In this document: piece by piece, positions 1 through 8,737 of the stretch | Numbering within the stretch: the first letter of the stretch is position 1 | Layout of the letters: each line of letters starts with the position of its first letter | Assembly (NCBI GenBank): GCA_946478755.1 | Contig: CAMLDJ010000066.1 | Coordinates: 1-21,732, forward strand | Length of the DNA stretch: 21,732 bases | Origin: an uncultured Pedobacter sp. | Lineage (GTDB): Bacteria > Bacteroidota > Bacteroidia > Sphingobacteriales > Sphingobacteriaceae | Direction: 5' to 3' | Made by a program: the position numbers and the translations under genes | Notes under the pieces: generated by a model | Seen by the model: only the letters and a program-made list of their open reading frames with translations | What the model was told of the DNA's origin: nothing | Databases searched by the model: none

Positions 1-1110
1 TGGCCGTTTTTTGGCGTCGAGGGTAATCTGGGCCGATCGCCACGAACCTGGTTTAAGCCTAATGTTTCTAATCCCGATCTTCCACATGCGCCATACGTTA
101 GAAATGACGAATTTAATGGCCCCGAACTGGCATCTGCCTGGCAGTGGAATCATAATCCGCTAAATAGCAAATGGCAGCTTAAAGGTGGTAAGTTAAGATT
201 ACATACCCTCCCCGCAAAAGATTTCCTTTGGGCCAGAAATACGTTGACCCAACGTGGCGTTGGCCCTGATGGTTATGCGGTTGTGGAGCTAAACGCTCAG
301 CATTTAAAGGATGGCGATCTGGCCGGTCTGGGATTAATGAATATTCCCTATGCCTGGATGGGTATCCTCAGGGAAGGAAATCTTTTTGTTTTCCGGATGT
401 TTGATCAGTATCGGCAAAAAACGATCGATAAACCGATAAAATCTCCACATATTTACCTACGTGCCTTTGGTAATTTTGATGAAGATATTGCCCAGTTGAG
501 TTATAGTACTGACGGCAAAACATTTGAGCTGTTAGGCGATAGCATCAGGCTGCCTTATCAGCTCAAAACCTTTCAAGGAACCCGATATGCGCTTTTTGCT
601 TATAACACCAAAGGAAAGGAGGGAGGCTATGCTGAATTTGATCGCTTCCAGTTGATGGAGCCTTTAGCAGACCGATCTAAAAATCTTCCGCTGGGGAAAG
701 TGATTACACTGACCAATCTGGCCGACAGGCGTCAGCTTTGGGCAAACCCACATGGCATGCTTTGCCCTGGCCGTAATTTTACGCATGATATCGATTCAGC
801 CTACCAGTTTCGTGTGTTAGACCGTGGGCAGGGAAAGGTTGCCCTGCAGGCACTTAATGGGACTGGATTTTTAACCGTTACCAGCCTGGGTTTATCAGCA
901 GATGTGCGGTTGATAAAAGAAGAAACGCCAGGCAGCCTTTTTATGTGGCAGGATATGTTGAGGAGGCAATGTATGTTGCTGTCCTTAAAAACCAACCGCT
1001 TTGTAGGCCTTGATCCCAAAACGGGAGAATTGTATGGTGCAGACTGGCCCGGTACTTTACCCAATAGAAAAGACGGGACCGTCTTCAGTTGGCAACTGGT
1101 TGAAAAATAG
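1..1110 (+). CDS. GH43 enzyme (subfamily 12-like beta-xylosidase / alpha-L-arabinofuranosidase), 5'-truncated
   Basis: The reading frame is open from base 1, so this is the last 369 residues of a longer secreted enzyme whose five-bladed catalytic domain lies mostly outside the window. The fragment opens with WPFFGVEGNLGR, typical of the end of the GH43 subfamily-12 propeller. A concanavalin-like beta-sandwich (GH43 C2 domain, PF17851-like) follows: WQWNHNP, then FLWARNTLTQR, then DGDLAGLGLM, roughly fragment residues 40-225. Family members remove terminal xylose or arabinofuranose from xylan or pectin side chains. The last ~135 residues (about 232-369) form an extra domain with repeating short strands (ITLTNLADRRQLWANP, VALQALNGTGFLTV, LSLKTNRFVGLDP) that resembles a fascin/ricin-like beta-trefoil and may bind carbohydrate; that part is inference. 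The GH97 gene follows after 32 bases, so the two are probably cotranscribed. Confidence 0.85.
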   Translation, partial: WPFFGVEGNLGRSPRTWFKPNVSNPDLPHAPYVRNDEFNGPELASAWQWNHNPLNSKWQLKGGKLRLHTLPAKDFLWARNTLTQRGVGPDGYAVVELNAQHLKDGDLAGLGLMNIPYAWMGILREGNLFVFRMFDQYRQKTIDKPIKSPHIYLRAFGNFDEDIAQLSYSTDGKTFELLGDSIRLPYQLKTFQGTRYALFAYNTKGKEGGYAEFDRFQLMEPLADRSKNLPLGKVITLTNLADRRQLWANPHGMLCPGRNFTHDIDSAYQFRVLDRGQGKVALQALNGTGFLTVTSLGLSADVRLIKEETPGSLFMWQDMLRRQCMLLSLKTNRFVGLDPKTGELYGADWPGTLPNRKDGTVFSWQLVEK

Positions 1111-1142
1111 GTCCGCATTATAAAACTAAACCAATTTAAACA

Positions 1143-3089
1143 ATGAATACATTAATTTTCAGAAAATCCTTTGTTTTTTACAGCCTATTCACTTTTTTCT
1201 GTTGTTCCCTAGCTTATGGGCAGCAGAAACAATACCCGATCAGTTCTCCAAATGGAAAAATTAAACTGGTTCTGAATTATCGGGCTTTGGCAGCTGATGA
1301 TACCACCACTTCTGCAAAATTCCATGTGTATTATCAAACAAATGGGAAATGGACCGCCATCCAATCAGGTAATGCGCTGGGGCTTTCAACAGATCGGGAG
1401 CAATTTAAAAATCTTGTATTTAAAGGCACAGGTGCGATAAAACGCATAAATACCCGCTATGAAATGGTGAGTGGAAAACGCAAACTTTGCGCAAACGACG
1501 CTAATGAGGGTACATTTGCCTTTTCAAACGCCAATGGTAAGCCGTTGAATATTGTTTTCAGGGTTTATAATGATGGTATCGCATTCAGGTATGCTTTGCC
1601 AAAATGGACTGATCAACCTGTTAACATCAAAGATGAATATACCACCTTTAATATTCCCGCTCAAACAGAACGGTGGGTACAGGCTTATGATCCGGGATAC
1701 GAAGACTTTTATCCTTACAGCACCAATGGAAAGGGCAAAAAAGGGCAGGAGTGGTCATACCCGGCACTGTTCAAATCGAAGCAGGCACCTGTATGGTACT
1801 TAATTTCTGAAGCAGGAAACAGTGAATTTAACGCAGCATCTAAATTGAGCAATAAAGCCGATTTAAACCAATATAAAGTTAGCTATGCAGCCGGCCGCAA
1901 GGGCTTTAAGCAACAAGGCGATGTGAGCGATCTGCCCTGGAACTCGCAATGGCATACCGTAATGATTGGGCCCTTGGAAACGGTGGTACAATCTACTTTA
2001 ATTACAGATATGAGCGAGCCTAGCCGCATTGCACAGAAAGACTGGATCAAACCAGGCGCTGTTGCCTGGATTTACTGGGCTTATAACCATGGCTCTAAAG
2101 ATTACCAAAAGGCGGTAGAATATACTGACCTGGCCAAAACCATGACCTGGCCCTATGTACTGATCGATTGGGAATGGGACGTGATGGGTAACGGTGGAAA
2201 ACTGGAAGATGCCGTTAACTATGCCAAATCTAAAGGTATTAAACCCATGATCTGGTACAATTCGGGTACCACAGACTGGAGTAAAGCCACTCCGATAGAC
2301 AGAATGCGTACACGCGATAAACGCATTAAGGAGTTTGAGTGGTTAAATAAAATAGGAGTTTATGGAATCAAGGTAGATTTCTTTGCAGGCGATCAGCAGG
2401 ATATGATGAAGTTGTATCTTGATATTTTGAAAGATGCTGCAGACCACCATCTGATGGTAAATTTCCACGGCGCAACCATCCCTCGTGGCTGGTCTAGAAC
2501 TTATCCTAATCTGATGAGTGTAGAGGCTGTTTTTGGTGCCGAATGGTATAATAACGGCAATGTATTGACCAATAAAGCGGCGGTGCACAATACCACCTTG
2601 CCTTTTACCAGAAACGTAATTGGCCCGATGGATTATACCCCGGTTACTTTCTCTAACAGTCAGCACCCGCATATTACTTCTTATGGTCATGAACTGGCAC
2701 TTTCAGTTGTTTTTGAATCGGCCTTGCAGCATTTTGCAGACCGTCCAGAAGCTTATTATGCACTACCTGATGCACCAAAAAACTTTTTGAAGACAGTGCC
2801 TACCGCTTGGGATGAAACACGTTTGTTGAGCGGTTATCCGGGCAATCACGTAATTATGGCGAGAAGAAGTGGCACCAAATGGTACATCGGCGGACTAAAT
2901 GGACAAGAAGACGCCAAAGTGTTGCAATTCAGTTTAGAGTTTTTGAAAAAGAAGCAAGCGAATATCAACATTATCCAGGATGGTGATAATGATAAATCTT
3001 TTAAAGCACGTACACAATTATGGCGCACAGGGCAGCAGGTAAAAATTAATTGTTTACCACGTGGTGGTTTCGTAGCGGTGGTAGAATAA
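1143..3089 (+). CDS. GH97 alpha-galactosidase-like, retaining type
   Basis: A 648-residue secreted enzyme of glycoside hydrolase family 97. The N-terminal ~23 residues are a signal peptide ending near AYG-QQ. A beta-sandwich with YPISSPNGKIKLVL at its start precedes the (beta/alpha)8 barrel, and a C-terminal sheet domain ends in GGFVAVVE. In the barrel, GIKVDFF places Asp412 at the retaining-type nucleophile, and VFGAEWY places Glu467 exactly 55 residues later. That equals the Asp415-to-Glu470 spacing I recall for the Bacteroides retaining alpha-galactosidase BtGH97b. The position that carries the inverting-type base Glu in SusB is Gly here (FHGA). Release of terminal alpha-galactose is therefore the best prediction; the exact glycoside is unknown. 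It lies 32 bases downstream of the GH43 gene, with no promoter between them. Length is normal for the family and I see no damage. Confidence 0.9.
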   Translation: MNTLIFRKSFVFYSLFTFFCCSLAYGQQKQYPISSPNGKIKLVLNYRALAADDTTTSAKFHVYYQTNGKWTAIQSGNALGLSTDREQFKNLVFKGTGAIKRINTRYEMVSGKRKLCANDANEGTFAFSNANGKPLNIVFRVYNDGIAFRYALPKWTDQPVNIKDEYTTFNIPAQTERWVQAYDPGYEDFYPYSTNGKGKKGQEWSYPALFKSKQAPVWYLISEAGNSEFNAASKLSNKADLNQYKVSYAAGRKGFKQQGDVSDLPWNSQWHTVMIGPLETVVQSTLITDMSEPSRIAQKDWIKPGAVAWIYWAYNHGSKDYQKAVEYTDLAKTMTWPYVLIDWEWDVMGNGGKLEDAVNYAKSKGIKPMIWYNSGTTDWSKATPIDRMRTRDKRIKEFEWLNKIGVYGIKVDFFAGDQQDMMKLYLDILKDAADHHLMVNFHGATIPRGWSRTYPNLMSVEAVFGAEWYNNGNVLTNKAAVHNTTLPFTRNVIGPMDYTPVTFSNSQHPHITSYGHELALSVVFESALQHFADRPEAYYALPDAPKNFLKTVPTAWDETRLLSGYPGNHVIMARRSGTKWYIGGLNGQEDAKVLQFSLEFLKKKQANINIIQDGDNDKSFKARTQLWRTGQQVKINCLPRGGFVAVVE

Positions 3090-3162
3090 AGATTTTCGCA
3101 TTTGATGAGTTGCTTGCGGGATGGAAAAACAAAATAATTTTTTAGAATAAAATAAATTAAGT

Positions 3163-3190
3163 GAGTATAATTTGTTGCCAACTACGTCTT
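3163..3190 (+). promoter_or_regulatory. ECF-sigma-type promoter motif, site A (upstream of GH95)
   Basis: GAGTATAATTT starts at 3163 and CGTCTT at 3185, so GAGTA and CGTC are separated by 17 bases. It is one of seven sites with identical spacing in the window. The layout matches the -35/-10 arrangement of ECF-sigma promoters. The GH95 start codon is 102 bases downstream, a longer leader than at the other enzyme genes. Confidence 0.65.
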
Positions 3191-3292
3191 AATAGGTAAG
3201 GATATAAGAATAATTACAATGACGATATCAAAAAATAATCAGCGATTTTTTTTTAAAAAGCTGATATTTTGAGGCACAAATTTAACCTAAAT

Positions 3293-5764
3293 ATGAAGTA
3301 TTTATTAGCTGGACTTTTATCTATCTACTCAATCTCCTGTTTCTCTCAGCAGGAAAATAATCTGAAATTATGGTATAACAAACCAGCAGAAAAATGGGTA
3401 GAGGCTTTACCCGTTGGAAATGGTAAAATCGGGGCAATGATTTTTGGGGGGATAGAAGAAGAACTGCTACAGCTGAATGAAAGTACGTTGTGGAGCGGTG
3501 GGCCGGTTAAAAAGGAAGTAAACGCTGAGGCTAAAAATTATCTTCCCAAATTACGCAAAGCGCTGCTGGAAAATGAAGATTACACAGCTGCAAATCTATT
3601 GTCAAAAAAAATGCAGGGGATGTATTCCCAGTCTTATCTGCCTATGGGTGATATACTGATTAAACAAGATTTCGACGGCATGAAGGTCGCTAATTATTAC
3701 CGCGATCTGAACTTGCAAAATGGAATCGCGACCACTCGCTTCACGATTGAAGGAGTGCAATATAGCCGTGAGATTTTTACCTCTGCTCCAGATAATCTGA
3801 TGATGATTAGAATCCGTTCAAGTAAAGTTGGTCGGCTTAAACTTGCGGTATCTGTAAAGAGTTTACTGAAATACCATTCCTCTGTGCAATCAGGAAATGA
3901 GTTGATCATCAGTGGCAAAGCGCCGGCGCACGTAAGTCCTTCTTACTATAACCCGGAAGGTAAAGAACCTGTTATTTACGAAGATGCTACTGGATGTAAC
4001 GGAATGCGGTTTCAATACCGCATTAAGGCAAAGGTCAAAGGCGGCAGCTTGAGTACTGAGGACGATAAATTGCTTGTAAACGGCGCTACGGAAGTATGGT
4101 TGTATGTAGTAGCAGCAACAAGCTACAATGGATTTGATAGGTGTCCGGATAAAGATGGAAAGGATGAGGATAAACTTGCCGGCGACTTAATGAATAAAGC
4201 CTCAAAAAAAACGTTCCTGAATATTCTGGATACACATGTTGCAGATTTTGAAAAATATTTTGACCGTGTATCTTTTACGGTTAAAGATACCCTGGTCGAG
4301 AATCCAAATGTTAAACTGCCTTCAGACGAAAGATTGAAACGGTATGCTTCCGGTATTTATGATCCTGGTCTGGAAACACTCTATTTTCAATACGGAAGGT
4401 ATCTGCTAATCTCTTCATCCCGACCAGGTGGCCCCCCGGCAAATCTTCAGGGGATCTGGAACAAAGAACTCCGGGCACCATGGAGCTCAAATTATACAAT
4501 TAACATCAATACGGAGATGAACTACTGGCCTGCGGAGCTAACTAATCTTTCAGAAATGCATGAGCCATTATTGAGTTGGATACAAAGCCTGGCTAAGACA
4601 GGAAAGGAAACTGCGAAGGAATTTTACAATGCAAACGGCTGGGTTGCGCACCATAATTCTGATTTATGGGCATTAAGTAATCCAGTGGGAGACCGAGGTG
4701 CGGGCGATCCGGTCTGGGCAAACTGGGCGATGGGGGGTAACTGGCTTTCTCAGCATCTGTATGAACATTATCGTTATACCGGAGATAAGAAGTTCCTGGC
4801 AAAAGAGGCTTATCCTGTGATGAAAGAAGCAGCACGTTTCACATTAGACTGGCTTGTTGAAGATAAAGATGGTTATCTGGTTACTGCTCCAGCTACTTCT
4901 CCCGAAAATAAGTTTAAGGATGCTGCAGGTAATCAGCAGTCGGTATCTGTAGCAACTACTATGGACATGTCCATCATCAGAGATCTTTTTGCGAATATTA
5001 TTGAGGCTGCGAATGTTTTAGGTACGGATAACACCTTTCGTGATTTACTGATTGCAAAGCAAAAGAAACTATATCCGTTAAAAATCGGCAGTAAAGGGCA
5101 GATTCAGGAGTGGTATAAGGATTTCCCTGAAACCGATATCCATCACAGGCATGTATCGCATCTTTTTGGACTGTATCCGGGTCGGGAGATATCGCCTTTA
5201 ACCCCGGCATATTTTGCTGCGGCAAGAAAAACACTCGAAATGCGGGGTGATGACGGTACTGGTTGGAGTAAGGGCTGGAAAATAAACTGGTGGGCAAGAT
5301 TGCAGGATGGGGACCATGCTTATAGTCTGATCAGGCAGTTGTTAAATTACGTGGAAAGTACTGGTGGTAGTATACATGGGGGCGGTACCTATCCTAACTT
5401 TTTTGATGCACACCCGCCTTTTCAGATCGATGGTAATTTTGCCGGTACTGCAGGAATGGCAGAAATGCTGGTTCAAAGTCATCTGGGTTTTATTCAGTTA
5501 TTACCTGCGTTACCCAAAATGTGGGCAGCAGGAGCTGTAAAAGGGCTTAAGGTAAGAGATGGTTTTGAAATCTCTATGCAATGGCGAAATAATCGTCTAA
5601 AAAATGCGGCCATCAAATCTATAAATGGAAATGAATGTATTTTGCATACAAGTGTACCGGTGAAAATTATGGGCGCCAAATACATCTCTCAAAAGGCTGG
5701 ACAGGAATATAAAACTAAATTTAAAACCTTAAAGGGGATGAGCTATCAGTTGATCGTCTTGTAG
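3293..5764 (+). CDS. GH95 alpha-L-galactosidase / alpha-L-fucosidase
   Basis: An 823-residue secreted enzyme of family 95. I start it at the ATG at 3293 because that places a clean signal peptide ([19 protein letters not shown]) at the N terminus; an in-frame TTG at 3269 would add eight residues. The N-terminal beta-domain opens with [19 protein letters not shown], the family hallmark, with [10 protein letters not shown] after it. The (alpha/alpha)6 barrel carries [10 protein letters not shown] (Asn404 and Asn406, which hold the catalytic water), the acid Glu538 in TSPEN, and the base Asp713 in [11 protein letters not shown]. These correspond to Asn421, Asn423, Glu566 and Asp766 of Bifidobacterium AfcA as I remember it. 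Two residues before Asn404 is Thr402, where fucosidases usually have His; Thr is associated with alpha-L-galactosidase activity. Enzymes of this family invert and act on terminal alpha-L-fucose or L-galactose of plant glycans. It is preceded by promoter site A and appears monocistronic. Confidence 0.9.
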   Translation: MKYLLAGLLSIYSISCFSQQENNLKLWYNKPAEKWVEALPVGNGKIGAMIFGGIEEELLQLNESTLWSGGPVKKEVNAEAKNYLPKLRKALLENEDYTAANLLSKKMQGMYSQSYLPMGDILIKQDFDGMKVANYYRDLNLQNGIATTRFTIEGVQYSREIFTSAPDNLMMIRIRSSKVGRLKLAVSVKSLLKYHSSVQSGNELIISGKAPAHVSPSYYNPEGKEPVIYEDATGCNGMRFQYRIKAKVKGGSLSTEDDKLLVNGATEVWLYVVAATSYNGFDRCPDKDGKDEDKLAGDLMNKASKKTFLNILDTHVADFEKYFDRVSFTVKDTLVENPNVKLPSDERLKRYASGIYDPGLETLYFQYGRYLLISSSRPGGPPANLQGIWNKELRAPWSSNYTININTEMNYWPAELTNLSEMHEPLLSWIQSLAKTGKETAKEFYNANGWVAHHNSDLWALSNPVGDRGAGDPVWANWAMGGNWLSQHLYEHYRYTGDKKFLAKEAYPVMKEAARFTLDWLVEDKDGYLVTAPATSPENKFKDAAGNQQSVSVATTMDMSIIRDLFANIIEAANVLGTDNTFRDLLIAKQKKLYPLKIGSKGQIQEWYKDFPETDIHHRHVSHLFGLYPGREISPLTPAYFAAARKTLEMRGDDGTGWSKGWKINWWARLQDGDHAYSLIRQLLNYVESTGGSIHGGGTYPNFFDAHPPFQIDGNFAGTAGMAEMLVQSHLGFIQLLPALPKMWAAGAVKGLKVRDGFEISMQWRNNRLKNAAIKSINGNECILHTSVPVKIMGAKYISQKAGQEYKTKFKTLKGMSYQLIVL

Positions 5765-5966
5765 CTAACGCGTCCATGGCTTATTTTGTTTTTTCAGGTC
5801 AGGTAGAGGTTTCAGTGCTTTTTTGAAGGCAAGTCTTATCATATTGCCACCTAATAATGTAATTGTTGATTTTTGCAATATTTCTCCCTGTCGATTGACC
5901 ATTTTCCCGCTCTTTCGAGGTTCTGTTTTTAGCGAGATTGCGTTTACTAACCAAATCAATCGAGCG

Positions 5967-6545
5967 ATGTTAACTTCAAACCAGCCCTCACATTTTGCTG
6001 AATTATGGAACCACGTATGTCTGGGTGACCAGCAAGCTTACGCTTCACTGCACCGGCAATTGTACTCCAGCCTTTATCATTACGCAAAACGAATTGTCAT
6101 TGATCAGGATGATGCCAGTGATGTTATCCAGGAACTGTTTGTCAAACTATGGGATAAGCGAACAACTATAGGCGAAATTAAACATGTTAAATCTTATTTT
6201 TACCGCGCATTACGATCTACAGCAATCAATCACCTTCGCGGAATGAAAATGATGGAATCCAGAAATCAATACTTTTCACTGGTTGACCTGGATCTGTCGA
6301 CAGAAGATCACCTGATTGCAGCTGAGTCCATTTTTGAGCAACAGCAAATTGTGAAAGATGCATTGAATAAACTTCCTGTAAAACAAAGAGAAATCATCTA
6401 CCTCCGCTTTTATGAGGATTTGGAATACAAGCAAATCGTAGAAATTACGGGAATTAAATACCAGTCTGTTGTGAATCACATTCATCGGGCCGTTACCATG
6501 CTTAGGAGAGAACTTAAGCCGGTAAAGACTAGGTATGCGGCTTAA
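5967..6545 (+). CDS. ECF RNA polymerase sigma factor (sigma-70 family), orphan
   Basis: A 192-residue sigma factor of the Bacteroidetes ECF type. The start is the ATG at 5967 (MLTSNQPSHFAELW); a TTG in frame at 5823 would add 48 residues with no sigma similarity. Region 2 spans about residues 10-80, with YAKRIVIDQDDASDVIQELFVKLWDKR as its core. Region 4 spans about 135-185, with LPVKQREIIYLRFYEDLEYKQIVEITG, then the recognition helix YQSVVNHIHRAVTMLRREL. Such factors normally sit next to a FecR-type anti-sigma gene and a SusC/SusD pair and respond to substrate bound by the transporter. Here no anti-sigma gene is adjacent. I find no copy of the conserved GAGTA-N17-YGTC motif upstream, so it does not obviously drive its own transcription. 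It is a plausible, unproven reader of the seven promoter motifs in this window. Confidence 0.92.
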   Translation: MLTSNQPSHFAELWNHVCLGDQQAYASLHRQLYSSLYHYAKRIVIDQDDASDVIQELFVKLWDKRTTIGEIKHVKSYFYRALRSTAINHLRGMKMMESRNQYFSLVDLDLSTEDHLIAAESIFEQQQIVKDALNKLPVKQREIIYLRFYEDLEYKQIVEITGIKYQSVVNHIHRAVTMLRRELKPVKTRYAA

Positions 6546-6670
6546 TCATTAGGGGAATACAATTTGTACTGCCGAAGAGATAAGATGCCGAAATAATCTT
6601 ACCTGAGTTACTCACCAGCATTAATAGCCATAAACCATTGCAGTGAACATTTATAAAAAACCAAATACAT

Positions 6671-6876
6671 TTGAAGAGACTTTACTAAATTTTTTTTCGC
6701 TTGCTTACTGTTATTAGGTATTTGTCCCTTTCATGTGCATGTGCAGGCTTTTAGTTACCTTGGTATTGAGCAGGGCCTATCCAACAATACGGTAGCCACA
6801 ATTTTTAAGGACAAATATGGCTTTGTGTGGTTTGGAACTTTTGATGGTTTGAACCGGGATGGCTATACTTTTCATC
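6671..6876 (+). pseudogene. Remnant of hybrid two-component sensor (HTCS) N terminus
   Basis: In the frame read from 6699 the sequence gives a hydrophobic leader (ACLLLLGICPFHVHVQA), then FSYLGIEQGLSNNTVATIF, then KDKYGFVWFGTFDGLNRDGYTF. This is the start of the first blade of the two-component-regulator propeller that forms the sensor of Bacteroidetes HTCS proteins. The probable old start (TTG AAG AGA at 6671) is out of frame across a run of eight T at 6690-6697, one codon (usually Tyr in NRYDGY) is missing, and the similarity stops at about 6875, where unrelated sequence begins. More than a thousand codons of the family are absent. It cannot encode a functional regulator. It shows that the locus once had an HTCS in addition to ECF control. 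Confidence 0.75.
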
Positions 6877-7014
6877 TCTGGTTTAGATTCGAACCATGGG
6901 ATTAAAGATATTCATTTTCAAAATTTACGGATTAACGGCAAATTGATCTTAGATGCTGCGGCGGCTAATATTAAATTGGGGGAACATGTTACAGAAGTTA
7001 ATTTTTTTAAATGA
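6877..7014 (+). pseudogene. 3' remnant of a beta-helix (GH28/GH49-like) enzyme gene
   Basis: A 45-codon open stretch ending in TGA at 7012 reads SGLDSNHGIKDIHFQNLRIN, then GKLILDAAAANIKLGEHVTE, then VNFFK. It aligns with the end of the intact beta-helix enzyme encoded just downstream (IAGYDDQRKVKNLTFENLEI, then NGTLI, then IGEHVEGVVFRR). It is therefore the tail of a paralogous gene, fused directly and in a different frame to the sensor remnant before it. A terminator-like hairpin follows. The join at about 6871-6880 is a deletion end point. Confidence 0.7.
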
Positions 7015-7045
7015 GATAAACATAAATTACATCACATTTCTCTCG

Positions 7046-7077
7046 CACCGGCTTCTGGTCTAAAACCGGTGTTTTTT
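7046..7077 (+). terminator. Intrinsic terminator
   Basis: CACCGG at 7046-7051 pairs with CCGGTG at 7066-7071 around a 14-base loop, followed by six T. It lies 31 bases after the stop codon of the beta-helix remnant, so it is probably the surviving terminator of that dead gene. It would insulate the next promoter at 7171. Confidence 0.6.
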
Positions 7078-7170
7078 GAAGATAAGTCTTGCCATATGTT
7101 CATTTAACAAGATAATTGCAGTTTTTTGTCAAAAGATAATTTAGGCAACGGTTTCGTGACAATCATTATT

Positions 7171-7198
7171 GAGTATAATTTGGCATCAGTGGCGTCTT
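7171..7198 (+). promoter_or_regulatory. ECF-sigma-type promoter motif, site B (upstream of beta-helix enzyme)
   Basis: GAGTATAATTT begins at 7171 and CGTCTT at 7193, with 17 bases between GAGTA and CGTC. The first eleven bases and the -10-like hexamer are identical to sites A and C, while the intervening bases differ. The start codon lies 40 bases downstream of the -10-like element, a typical leader length. Confidence 0.7.
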
Positions 7199-7223
7199 AT
7201 ATCAAATTTATAAACCTCAGTAA

Positions 7224-7238
7224 ACACACACACACACA
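7224..7238 (+). repeat. (AC)7 dinucleotide repeat abutting the start codon
   Basis: Seven AC units plus one A run directly into the ATG at 7239, filling the whole region where a ribosome-binding site would lie. No Shine-Dalgarno sequence is present. Slippage in this tract would change leader length and could alter translation. Confidence 0.9.
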
Positions 7239-8684
7239 ATGATTAATTTATTTTTTAATAAGCGTTGTTTCGCGTATTACCTATTACCTTATGCATTTTT
7301 GTTCATGGTTGCACATGCAGATGCAAAGGATATCTTAAAAACATATCCTGCGCCAGAAGGAGCAAAACAAAATTCAGACTTTAAAGTTAAAGTCCGGACA
7401 AGCGGACAACCCTGGCAAGATCTTGCCGTGTATCTGGTTAAAGTTGACCGTGTACTTGGCGTTGATCATCGAGTAGAAAATGCATCAATGAGCCATTTTG
7501 ATTTTTCAGGAGAAGTTGAGGTTTCCGTTACGTCTGCTAACTCAACGGTGACAGCAGCCAGGATACGCCCGCTTTCCTATTGTATTCCATACCAGATTTC
7601 TGGGAATACCATCACTTTTAAGTTAAGTAAGCCTGCCAATCTATCGGTTGAATTGAATGGAGACCTTTTTCACAACTTGCACCTTTTTGCCAATCCTGTT
7701 GAAACTTTTATTCTCAATCCTAAGGATGAAAATGTGATTTATTACGGTCCGGGTATCCACGAAATACCAGGTAAGAAGTTAATAGTTCCTTCGGGCAAAA
7801 CAGTTTATATAGCTGGGGGGGCGATCATACGTGGGCAAGTCCTGATCACAAATACTGAAAATGCCCGGATTACCGGCCGGGGAACGGTAGAAGGAGGAAT
7901 CCGTATCGCAAAGTCAAAAAACGTAGAAGTAAGTGGCCTTTTCACTACTTCGTGTTTTACAGGAGGCTCCGAAAACATAGTCATCCGGAATGTTAAGAGC
8001 ATTACTTCTTATAAATGGGGAGATGGGATGAATGTGATTTCCAGTAACAATGTGTTAATTGATAGTGTATTTAACCGCAACTCGGATGATTGCACAACGG
8101 TGTACGGTACACGGCTGGGTTTTACAGGAGGCTGTAAAAACATAACGATGAAGAATTCGACACTTTGGGCTGATGTAGGGCACCCAATCCTGGTTGGTAC
8201 GCATGGCAGTACACCCAATCCTGAGCTACTCGAAAACCTGAATTACATCAATATTGACATCCTGGATCATCGTGAAAAACAAGTAGATTACCAAGGGTGT
8301 CTAAGCTTGAATGCAGGGGACAGCAATCTGATCAGGGATGTCCGTTTCGAAGATATCCGGGTTGAGAATTTTGAACAGGGTCAACTGCTTAATATTCGTG
8401 TGGTATTTAATCGGAAGTACTGTACTTCTCCAGGACAAGGAATCGAAAACGTGCTTTTTAAAAATGTCAGTTACAAGGGGCAAAATTCAAGCACTTCAAT
8501 CATTGCTGGCTATGACGATCAACGGAAAGTGAAAAATCTGACATTTGAAAATTTAGAAATAAATGGAACCCTGATTAGCGATGATATGCCAGGAAAGCCA
8601 GGCTGGTTTAAAACCTCAGATATGGCTGGGATGTTTATCGGAGAACATGTTGAGGGCGTTGTGTTTCGCAGAAATAATAATTAA
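7239..8684 (+). CDS. Secreted right-handed beta-helix glycosidase, GH28/GH49-like
   Basis: A 481-residue exported protein (signal peptide ending near HADAKD). Residues ~35-145 form a beta-sandwich-like N-terminal domain (QDLAVYLVKV, then SMSHFDFSGEVEVSV) as in GH49-type enzymes. Residues ~165-470 are a beta-helix with repeated coil strands (KNVEVSG, ENIVIRNV, NNVLIDSV, KNITMKNS). Active-site candidates are Asp262 in WGDGMN, the pair Asp283-Asp284 in NSDDC, and His315 in VGHPILVG. The 21-residue gap between the first and second Asp equals that of the fungal polygalacturonase Asp180/Asp201 pair as I recall it. It probably hydrolyses an internal or terminal uronic acid or hexose linkage, but I cannot name the substrate. 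The GH43 gene follows after 53 bases, probably in the same transcript started at site B. Confidence 0.8.
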   Translation: MINLFFNKRCFAYYLLPYAFLFMVAHADAKDILKTYPAPEGAKQNSDFKVKVRTSGQPWQDLAVYLVKVDRVLGVDHRVENASMSHFDFSGEVEVSVTSANSTVTAARIRPLSYCIPYQISGNTITFKLSKPANLSVELNGDLFHNLHLFANPVETFILNPKDENVIYYGPGIHEIPGKKLIVPSGKTVYIAGGAIIRGQVLITNTENARITGRGTVEGGIRIAKSKNVEVSGLFTTSCFTGGSENIVIRNVKSITSYKWGDGMNVISSNNVLIDSVFNRNSDDCTTVYGTRLGFTGGCKNITMKNSTLWADVGHPILVGTHGSTPNPELLENLNYINIDILDHREKQVDYQGCLSLNAGDSNLIRDVRFEDIRVENFEQGQLLNIRVVFNRKYCTSPGQGIENVLFKNVSYKGQNSSTSIIAGYDDQRKVKNLTFENLEINGTLISDDMPGKPGWFKTSDMAGMFIGEHVEGVVFRRNNN

Positions 8685-8737
8685 CAATTCAGGAACTATT
8701 AAAATAAAACAGATCAGAGATCATTTAAAATAGAATT

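Noticed and set aside
5755..5760. CGTCTT just before the GH95 stop codon, a possible promoter for the sigma gene
   Set aside because: No GAGTA lies 17 bases upstream, it is inside coding sequence, and it is over 200 bases from the sigma start. I treat it as chance.
5823..5966. TTG start extending the sigma factor by 48 residues
   Set aside because: The added residues have no sigma region similarity and the ATG at 5967 gives a normal-length factor.
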